64,000 nt of DNA, taken from assembly GCA_037447655.1 (NCBI GenBank), contig JBBHKE010002749.1:1-64000 (forward strand), read 5' to 3'. Each line of letters opens with the position of its first letter. Position 1 is the stretch's first letter. Origin of the DNA: Zygnema cylindricum (Eukaryota; Streptophyta; Zygnematophyceae; Zygnematales; Zygnemataceae). The notes under the pieces are model-generated. The model was not told where the DNA came from. It did no database searches and saw only the letters and a list, made by a program, of their open reading frames with translations. Both the position numbers and the translations under genes were made by a program. Shown piece after piece: positions 56,440 to 64,000 of this stretch.

Positions 56440-57649
56440 TCCTGGATGATATGCTGACAAAGCTCTTGTCCACTCCCCGGCGAAGTGTGGCCATCTATAC
56501 AAATCTGCTTTGATACTCCCTTTCCCACGGCTTGGAGATGGGGAATTACTAGATGGAATTCCCGATATCGGTGGAATCTTCAAACAGCTGTGAAAGGGTG
56601 GATGCATAGTACACCGGACATCATCCAGCCACAAGAACAATTGTTTTCCCGCGGTTCAATAAATCCAAAGGGACCACCACTTTGGTGCCCTCTGTATTTT
56701 CCGGGTCTTACACTGTAACTTGTTCCTTCCATATGCTCAACTCCATATTCAACCTTGTCCACGTGGCCATACCCAACACAATTTCAAATTGCTTACCTTC
56801 CATCACAAGGAAGAAGAGCTTAATTTGCACGTGTTGGCCTGCGTCATCCGCTAATTTGATTTCCATTGCCTTAATGATGCCATACAGTGGTTACCTCCCG
56901 TTGTTGACCGTACCTAGGCATATTTCGCAGGGGCTAATTTTAGGCCTAATTTCCTCGGGCATTTTGTGTAATGCTGAGGTTGTTATGAGATTAAGGAGGG
57001 TACCGGTATCCACCACTGCATCTTGATACCCGCTGTATCCATTAAGTGTAAAATTACATGTCTTGTTAAAAATAAGAGCCACCTACAGGGCCTTATAATC
57101 TTTAACTGCCATATATGTTTTCGGTCCTGCCGACATGAAGACTGTCTTGGGTGGTTCTTCCAACGCGACCCATTCCCACCTGGTGTGAATCTCTTCCCCT
57201 AGTGCCTGAATGAGGATTTTTTCGGGCAAATTGTGGGAGGAAGCTTGCGTTTTGATGTGGTCAAGGCGTAGGGCATCAAGTGTCGCATTGACATAACTGC
57301 TGGCATAGAAGAAGGAGGGTAAGCTTTGGGCGATGAAATGGGTGAGTCATTTTTTTCCAATTTCTATTGTTCCCCCCCCCCCCCTCGCTTTTTCATACTC
57401 TGCGTCAGAGTTCCCTGTTGGAGGTGTAATTGGTGGAACTGTGGTTGGTCTTTTAGCCAAGTATCGATCGAACCTTTCCTGATCTGTTTCAATGGTTAAA
57501 GCATCCTTTTCCGGATAAGGTTTCTTATAACCCTCGAAACCAAGAGGAAGTTTCTTAAGAGCCGGAGGAGGTGGATGGGTCGGTTTTTGGACCAGCCCAA
57601 TGTCACTATTTAGTAGGAAAGCTCGTGGTGTGAACTTTGCGGCTGTGGT
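56440..57649 (-). pseudogene. Element M linker and aspartic protease
   Basis: Retropepsin-like domain: DAVVDTGTLLNLITTSAL holds the active site (Asp-Thr-Gly at 57002-57010), followed by IRPKISPCEICLGTVNNG, then FLVMEGKQFEIVLGMATWTR near the second conserved strand (about 56790). Upstream, a Pro-rich linker (PTHPPPPALKKLPLGFEGY, about 57585) and LPEKILIQALGEEIHTRWEW (about 57230). A poly-C tract (about 57370-57384) lies in the coding frame. Stops at about 57083, 56890 and 56716. Confidence 0.83.
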
Positions 57650-58809
57650 TGTTGTTTTTGAAATGTTAGTTTCGTACTCACGCCACATTTTGTGCGCACG
57701 CGACGGTTCGTGCGTAGATTATTACCGGAAATATTGTGGTGGTACAAATGGAGGTTCGAATGGATTTGTGGATTGGGGGAGTAATTGTACGATTGAAATT
57801 AAAGGATTAATTGAGTGGCTCGGAATACGTTTACAAATGGACGGCGGATCGCGAAGCAATCCGATGTGAAATTTATGAAATGTTGAATATGAACGCCGCC
57901 GGTACGAAACGTCTTATTTGGACAAGTGTACTTTATTTGCGAGAGGCATATTTATTGCCAAGGACGCAAGTTCGGTACGGTTTTATTTAGGCAAGTGGTC
58001 CGTGGTACATTTGGAGGGCGGACGGCGTCCGCCGATATTTCCAAAGGATTGTATTTTGATAATGTGGTATCAAGTGGACCGTACGTATGTGATGTCGGTT
58101 CATGACGTGGTTTCGTCCTCAAGTGACGAATCAAGTTGATACTCAGTACGCGGATTTTACGGAAGCGTCGATGTTAATATTTTTCTGAACGTTGATGTGT
58201 CTTTTTGTGAATTAATTATTAGTGTAGATTTACTCACTTTGACATACCTTGAAGTATTCGGGTATACCGACATTAATAGAGGTAGCTGGTAGATAGCGTA
58301 CGGCTGATATGCCTCCGTACATTCAGCAGTAAGCTCTTGTATATATTTGTAGGACTTCGTCATTTTAGGACATAGGAACTTTTTGGACCAAAAACTGTTT
58401 ATGGTTATTTTTGGTAATTTTATCTGAGGATTACTCTCAGATATGCAAGCGGAATTATCTGAAATTCTACATGTGAGTTCCTAATTATATTTTTAACATT
58501 GTCACATATTTTCAGGTCTGTTGTGTGCCTGGTCTGTGTTTTACTCCATTGTGAAGTTAGTCTGTCTGATCAAAGTTTTGGCAGACTGTTTTTCTGCAAC
58601 TTTGACTAGATGATGTGATCAATCTATTTATTATTTTTGTCTGAAACTTTGTGAGGTCATTTTGTATCCTAGATAACATCTGTAAATGTAGTTTCAGCTT
58701 GTTTTGTTTATTCTGTTGAATTCTGTGTTTATCCAAAGTAGGCTATTTTTAGGGTAGTCTGTGGTGCTTCCTAGGGTGAATCCATGGCTAGAAATGGCTA
58801 TGGACAACA
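57650..58809 (+). repeat. Solo LTR H, copy 3, inserted in M
   Basis: Starts TGTTGTTTTTGAAATG and ends GGACAACA, related to both other H LTRs but diverged. Target duplication GTGGT (57645-57649) and GCGGT (58810-58814), one change. No internal region remains, so it is a recombined solo LTR. The M frame (NQRT, then AAKFTPRAF) continues across it. It includes an ATG (58792) and gag codons. Confidence 0.87.
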
Positions 58810-58814
58810 GCGGT

Positions 58815-59645
58815 CCTTTGGTTCAATTGGTTGATTGTTCTTTCTTTGTGCAGACGTGGTAGAGTGGAGTTGCCTGCAATTGTCTCGACCTCGACATTCC
58901 AGGCTCCGAACAGAAATGTTCGAGCATTATGAGCCTTTGGAGGCTCCATATCCAAACCCATGAGTTCATCATGATCTACACCCACCTTGTATGCTGTTCT
59001 AGATCCGCTAGCTTTCGTAGCAGATTTTGTTTCTCTTTATGCAGTTTTTGAGCATGCGTTAAAGGTGGAGGTGTGTGGGTCTTCGATCCCAAACGGAGAG
59101 CAGCCAATTTCGCTGCCATGGCTGCCAATTGAGTGATTTGCTGCTCAATGATGTGTTGCGGCGTCATGTTACTTGGTCCTGGTTCATTATGAGATGGACG
59201 TCCCCAGGGATGCAAAAGTTGCAATGGTGGAGGATAAACAACTGTTTCCCCCTCATCTGTGAACAAAACATATTGCATCATTTTTTTTGGGACCCTATAT
59301 TTCCGGAAAAACATTGCCTTTCCTTGTGGCCCATGAAATAAAATGCCTCAAATTTTGACCCCTTTGTGGTGTAATTCCCTCTTAACTCATTAAAGATCTA
59401 AGCATCATCAAATTTAGGAATTTTGATTTGCCTTAACTAAGATTGAGACATTTTAGCAGTTTCGGAATGGGGAGTAGGTTTATAAGTTTCTTTTGTGATC
59501 GGCGTGCGATCCCCTTATCCTCCTCCCTGTCTGCGTTTATGCTGCTTCAGGGTTCTTTTTGCAAGTTTTTTCTCAAACTCCTTTTGCTTGATAGCGAGTT
59601 CAGGGTTCAGCTTCCTGAGCATGTTTTCCACCCGTGACCGGTTTG
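58815..59645 (-). pseudogene. Element M gag C-terminus and linker
   Basis: Begins with the second half of the zinc knuckle (His at 59634-59636, Cys at 59619-59621), then a charged helical stretch (LNPELAIKQKEFEKKLAKRT), RQIKIPKFDDA, YVLFTDEGETVVYPPP, and a coiled-coil-like IIEQQITQLAAMAAKLAAL with KLHKEKQNLLRKLADLEQH (about 59130-58990). It ends NQRT at the solo LTR. Frameshifts near 59300 and 58980. Function beyond gag/linker is unknown. Confidence 0.7.
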
Positions 59646-60886
59646 TGTTGATATTTGTGTATTTTCTAGGTCTGTATTAGGATAGAAAAAGAGCTGAGGC
59701 GGTCTGCCTCTAACTCCCCTCTCCAAACCCCCACACTTGTTGTAGTCACTGAAGGCTGGATAGGGAGCTAGAGCCATGGCTGCCTAGGCTCTCTAGAGAA
59801 GACAGGAGGTAAATTAGGTAGACTTACCAAAAGTTAGTTGACGGACCCAGGAATTGATCCTGGTACCTGCCGTCCGTCAATCCGCATTAGCCGTTAGCTC
59901 TAGCCGTTATGTCTAGAACAGATATTACGATATGTAGGGTTTGATAAATATATAAATCGTCATATGTAGATTAATCCGTTTAACGGATAATAGATACTTA
60001 GTACATAGATACAGTTTAATTTAGTACGAAGTACGGTATGGGGACAGAACGGATACCGCACATTTGTTTCGATAGCGAAACAAATACCGCGCATTTGTTT
60101 CGATAGCAAAACAAATACCTCGCATTTGTTTCGAAAGCAAAACAAATACCGCGCGTCGAATTTCAGCGGCTAGGATTATAGCTGGTTTTGATCGGACGGC
60201 CACGATAGGCGCCGCGATCACGGAAAAGGCATTTTTGGGGTTTTACGTTCTTTGCCACGTCAGATGACACGTGGCGTGATAACATTGGACTACAGGAATT
60301 CCGGAGATTACAGGAACTAATCCTGATTTGACACGTGTCGACATTTTGGCCATGTCGTACAATGGCCGTACATAAAGTACACCGGCACCTGTACTTTTCT
60401 GTACGACACAGTAATTTGATTGGTGCCGTACTTCAGTAGATAGAGTTTTAGAGAGGGAATAGGACTTAGAAAATTTTGGGTAGGCAGCTGCCTCTCCCAG
60501 AGAGCACCTTGTATAAATGGCTAACTTTGGACAGCCATAACTATCAATTTACTTGACCATTTTCAATGATTCTTTTTGCTGCGGACTCAGGGGAGTTTAG
60601 GCTACACAGGGGTGTAGTCGGTCAGAGTTCCTGTCTGCCAGGGTGGCTGTATTTCTAAGGGAAAGTCAAAGTGGGTGAATGTGTCCAAATCTCATATTCT
60701 AACTTTGCATGCTGTGGTGGAACTGAGCACACAGAAAGTGTTATTTCACAGGGGTGAATCTATATTGGGGTTTTGACTGTAAAGGGGTCAGTCATTTGGG
60801 TTTATATCAACTTGGAGTCGTCACTATCTAGATTAGCTTCTTTTGGATTTGCATACTTGAGGGCCAATGGAGGTATCAGAGTTTCA
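59646..60886 (+). repeat. Solo LTR A' with perfect target duplication
   Basis: Starts TGTTGATATTTGTG and ends GAGTTTCA, related to LTR A along its length. GTTTG flanks both sides (59641-59645 and 60887-60891). Six GTAC cores (60357-60431) and TATAAAT (60512-60518). The gag ATG (60867) is inside, which proves the start codon is part of the LTR. Three 31-bp hairpin repeats lie at 60054-60146. Confidence 0.93.
60352..60518 (+). promoter_or_regulatory. A' LTR promoter region: GTAC box and TATA box
   Basis: GTAC at 60357, 60368, 60377, 60391, 60401 and 60428, then TATAAAT at 60512. This is the clearest TATA match in the A/B/D group, and the spacing agrees with A and B1. Confidence 0.55.
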
Positions 60887-62250
60887 GTTTGGTTGCAGTT
60901 CAGGCAAACGTACAGGTAAACATTTTCATAGGCACCCATTGCAGGCTCGGATCTAGTCTCAGCTTCCTATTTCCCCTTAAGCTTCCACAAAGCTTGAAGT
61001 TGTGTTTGTTCCTCTTTGTTAAGAGAGGATTCCCCCGTGAAACCTATAAAGTTGGCTTGCGCTTTGCTGGTAACAACCTTTTCTCTGGCCTTGCTGTTTA
61101 CAAAATGATCTTATATCTTTATTACAGCCAATGAAGTTTGTGGTGCCGTGGGATTCTTGTCGTGGATTGCGTGATAGACACTCTAATTGTCAAGAGCTGC
61201 TTGTCTTGTTGGTCTGAACGAGTTTCGAATAGTGAAGTAATATTTTGTGGCCATGGCTGGAGTGTCAACGATAGACAGCTTGATCTTCTGACAGAGGCTC
61301 GAGAGGCGCTTGAAAAACGTCTACGGGGTTTGATATTTCAAACATCGAAATTACGTGAATTCCTTGATTATTGATTTCGTTCCTTTCTGTATAAAGGAGT
61401 CTTTAGGCCTCCAGAAGATTGGTGCAAGGAGTACGGTTGGCCACCATTTGGGTATCTACCTCAGCGGCATGTACGGCCTGCAAATTGTTAACTTAGGTTC
61501 TCCTTTATGCATACAATTTCATGTTTATAGTGAAAGTAGCAGTAACAAGGAGTGGTGCGGCTTGAGCTAGGTCGGCGGCTGCATTAAGGGCTTCGGCGTC
61601 AAGCACCGAATTTAAAATTTTGATGTTAGGAGCCATCAAAGGGGGTTGACGCTCCTTATTGTCAGCCAAAGCTCTTCATGCTAAAAAGTTTACCATCATA
61701 AGGAAAAGAGTGGTCTCAAAATCTCGTGAGATGACCCCTTCCTTGTATTTGTTAACTTTTGACTGCATGAAGGATTTCCCCAACAGTTCAAAATCTGAGA
61801 AATCGATCCCCGATCTATCTCCCTTAAAGATCTTTATGTCCCCCATTTCTTTTTCCTCCTCAGCAATGTGGGTGAACTGTGGAAAGTTTGGTCTGGTGGG
61901 GCTGACAAACTGAGCACGTGAAATGGCTCAGAGATCTGCCCCTTCTATATCTAAACCTCTTTCTCCTCCGGGTGAAACAGTTGGGATCTTCCCCCCCCAA
62001 TGACGATGGTCTTGCTTTCAAAGGAGGTGTGGAATTTTTGGCTCCTATATATCCATGAGAGTATTTTTCCTCTCTCAAAAGTGTCTCCATCAATGGGATG
62101 TGGAGACAAGGTCTGTTCAAAGGCCTCAGTGGAATAGACGGCAATGGAGACAGAGACGACTAGGGACTTTGAGGAAAAGGTGTCTCGCTTTAGGGCAGCC
62201 TTTTAGAGGTCTCAGGAGGAGGAGTTCCAGAGCTGGAAGGTGGGGGGAAT
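60887..62250 (-). pseudogene. Element M gag, capsid region and first half of zinc knuckle
   Basis: Minus-strand frames from about 62144. An open stretch (about 61880-61540) contains KIFKGDRSGIDFSDFELLGK, SRDFETTLFLMMVNFL and DAEALNAAADLAQAAPLLVT, an alpha-helical gag-like composition. Broken frames follow to AQANFIGFTGESSLNKEEQT (about 61050). It ends ENVYLYVCLNCNQT, the first two Cys of a CX2CX4HX4C knuckle (60904-60906 and 60895-60897), whose His and last Cys are on the far side of solo LTR A'. Gag homology was judged from layout and knuckle, not a search. Confidence 0.68.
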
Positions 62251-62649
62251 CGGTGAGGAGGTGAGTAGGTGAGGACGTCGTATTTGTAGGGCAAAACAAG
62301 CGGGTCTAAGAACCCCCGGACGGCTACAGCGGGAGAAAAGGATGGCGAAGGAGAGGAGGCGTGAGGTGGTGATGGGGGAGGAGTGGACTAGGTGAGAGAA
62401 ATGTGTAATCTCTGGTCGGGTTATATTTCCACCACGGCCTCCACTGTGGAAGTCCCTGCCACCAAGACAAAGGTTGAATGCTTTGTGGACAGAGCTGCCA
62501 AGTTACCCAGTAGATCTGCACCCAACCCCATTTCGTTAAATCTTGTTGTCCCCCCCCTTTTCCGCTCAAGGGGAGATTACGGTCTAGGTCCCAGGTGAGT
62601 CCTTGCGGCCTGTATTGTAGGAGGAGTTGCTTGACTCTAAGGTGGTCTT
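62251..62649. other. Unassigned interval upstream of M gag
   Basis: Relatively GC-rich sequence with C runs (62551-62560) and purine-rich stretches on the plus strand. Short minus-strand frames with Pro/Leu/Trp bias, no domain. It could be the M leader or gag N-terminus. No M 5' LTR can be recognised. Confidence 0.3.
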
Positions 62650-62797
62650 CCTGCAGAGGAACCTATTCTACAAAGGGGATCAACTTGTCCACTAAAGATC
62701 ACTGATGACTCATGTCCTTGTGAAACTTACGCTACAAACTACTACCTTTCTGCTGTCACACTAATTTACTGAGACTTAAAGTTTTCCAAAATCAATA
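62650..62797 (-). repeat. C2 3' LTR, first ~150 bases
   Basis: The minus strand starts TATTGATTTTGG next to the purine tract AGTTTTAGAGGAG, then CTTTAAGTCTCAGTAAATTA, matching the C1 LTR start. Similarity fades before about 62650, where M-side sequence begins. Confidence 0.75.
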
Positions 62798-62971
62798 CTC
62801 CTCTAAAACTTTAGACTTAGTGTATCAACGCAGTTGCGATGTCACATCTAGCGCAGCATGGTAGCGCAACATGGCAACATAGCAACCCAGCAAACCAACT
62901 ACTCACTTCGTTCCACTACATCCTAATTTTGTGCTAGTGCAACATAGCAGTATCAGAGTGTAGCAACTCAT
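62798..62971 (-). repeat. C2 3' untranslated region with GCAGC/GCAAC repeats
   Basis: Between the pol stop and the LTR. It has repeated words such as AGCGCAGCATGG and GCAACATAGCA (plus-strand reading), like the GCTGCG-rich repeats after C1 pol (20030-20210), so this is a family C trait. It ends with the purine tract at 62798-62811. Confidence 0.6.
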
Positions 62972-64000
62972 CTATTCACCCAATCCTACCGCATCCCTAT
63001 AATACTTCATTTTGGGAGCAGGAAAAACTATAATAAGCATATCAGCAACCATTCTTGCGTCTAGCAGATAGCATAATTTGATCGCCGTAGAGAACACTTT
63101 TTTTCTTACAAAGTGTAATTGTACATCCATGTGCTTACTCTTAAAGTGGTGACTTAGGTTAGAGGCAATGGTAATGGCAGCCTGGTTATCACACAAGATC
63201 GCCTGTGACCCAACCTGCATTGTATCCTAATTCTTACAACATGGATTTTACCCATAAGAGTTCTTTGAGGGCCGAGCTTACTGCCATATGTTCTGACTCC
63301 ATTGTCGATTGTGCTGTAACCTTTTGAAGTTTGCTACTCCAGAAGCACGTTCCGTTCCCAATTTGCAAAACGAAACTCATGGTGGATTTCCAGCTTGGCA
63401 TGACGCCATAGCTTGTATCACTCCACGTTTGCATTTTCACTTCTCCTTGGCCTATTGTGAGTTTGAGGTCTTTTGTTCCTGCCATATATCTTAAGACTCT
63501 CCTTGCAGCATCAAAATCAGATTTTCTCGGATTCTCTAGACTCCTACTCTCTACCCCGACTACTGCAGCAATGTCAGGATGGGTACAATTCATGAAATAT
63601 ATTTAGCTTCCTACTATATGTCTGTAAGGTATTTGTGTCATAAAATCATTCTCCCTTGAATCTGAATACTCTATAACAATGACACCTGGTTCTGTCTCTT
63701 CTCCCATTGTCTTTTGCCGAAATTCCATTGGAGTAAGACATCCTTTTGCCCTTTGCATTCCATACTCATCTAACATGTTTCCAATAGCCTCTCTTTGAGT
63801 CAATTTTATTACTTTCTTATTTCTGTCCCTCTCTACCTGAATATCCAAAATATATTTTGCCTCATTCAGATCTTTCATCTCGAACCGTGAGTTTAGAGCG
63901 GTTTTGATTTTATTAATTTCAGCCATTGATTTGCTAATAAATAATAAATCATCTACATACATCGCTATATACACTATCCCATTTTCACCCTTTAGAACAT
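62972..64000 (-). pseudogene. Copia C2 reverse transcriptase C-end and RNase H
   Basis: Minus-strand pol running in from the right edge. YVDDLLFISKSMAEINKIKT (about 63955) is the reverse transcriptase catalytic region. RFEMKDLNEAKYILDIQVER follows, then RNase H: MNCTHPDIAAVVG (about 63590), WSDTSYGVMPS (about 63425), TMESEHMAVSS (about 63300), CDNQAAITI (about 63190), ending KYYRDAVGLGE, stop at 62972. Closely related to C1. Three open frames separated by a stop near 63600 and a frameshift near 63230. Confidence 0.9.

Larger units (their letters stand above)
55441..62250 (-). mobile_element. Ty3/gypsy element M carrying a DNA methyltransferase (5' half)
   Basis: Minus-strand order: gag (62250-60887), zinc knuckle split by a solo LTR, gag/linker (59645-58815), a second solo LTR, linker and aspartic protease (57649-56440), then a cytosine methyltransferase (56400-55444). 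Removing the two solo LTRs and one copy of each target duplication rejoins the coding sequence. Reverse transcriptase, RNase H and integrase are missing on the left, where a C-type LTR and satellite take over. The gypsy assignment rests on the gag knuckle, the Asp-Thr-Gly protease and element architecture; no reverse transcriptase is available to confirm it. Confidence 0.72.

Noticed and set aside
60866-60880. ATGGAGGTATCAGAG read as a classical primer-binding site (TGGTATCAGAGC type)
   Set aside because: The GTTTG target duplication at 60887 and comparison with D and A put it inside the LTR. It is the gag start (MEVSEFQ); the real site is the GGTTATGGGCCCA-like sequence after the LTR.
61860-62569. 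Host gene on the minus strand (GC-rich frames 61860-62144 and 62324-62569)
   Set aside because: No recognisable domain, no splice structure, and the following frames lead into a gag zinc knuckle; retrotransposon origin is simpler.

Overview
This window is eukaryotic repeat DNA. I found no convincing host gene, tRNA or rRNA. It is AT-rich and consists almost wholly of LTR retrotransposons nested in one another: at least eleven Ty1/copia families or copies (called A, A', B1, B2, C1, C2, D, E, F, G, H, K here), at least one Ty3/gypsy element carrying a DNA cytosine methyltransferase (M), a gypsy integrase/chromodomain remnant, one tandem satellite array and one small DNA transposon. The green lineage is the best guess: copia dominates, a chromodomain gypsy is present, and methyltransferase capture by gypsy elements has been reported in charophyte algae. 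Species cannot be named from this sequence.

Layout. 1-21465: an old minus-strand copia (K) was split by C1 (1178-21242, plus strand). C1 was itself split by B1 (2879-8532, minus) and D (12680-19971, minus). The 5' LTR of D holds an 874-bp DNA transposon. Removing C1 and one target duplication (AACAT) restores the K gag frame. 21466-35102: a degraded plus-strand copia (E) interrupted by A (21685-28001), whose 3' LTR is cut by B2 (28002-32985). The B2 interior is inverted relative to its LTRs. 35103-55015: an F remnant, then a satellite with ~101-bp monomers, now in three blocks because a solo LTR (E', 38456-39535) and copia G (40403-52216) landed in it. The 5' LTR of G is split by a 6-kb block with two near-identical H LTRs around a gypsy fragment. 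55016-62650: gypsy M on the minus strand (gag, zinc knuckle, aspartic protease, cytosine methyltransferase), split by two solo LTRs with target duplications. 62650-64000: the 3' end of copia C2 (minus), running off the window.

How the parts work together. The copia families share one design. The LTR ends at a 13-nt primer-binding site resembling GGTTATGGGCCCA, which is complementary to the anticodon loop of initiator tRNA-Met, as in Drosophila copia. Here gag starts inside the LTR and is read through that site, so the primer site is translated as (Q)VMGP. Every 3' or solo LTR therefore carries a promoter, a start codon and a few gag codons. Elements encode gag, protease, integrase, reverse transcriptase and RNase H in copia order, and all are broken by stops, frameshifts, deletions or inversion. 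Some may still be mobilised in trans. The most notable cargo is the methyltransferase in M.
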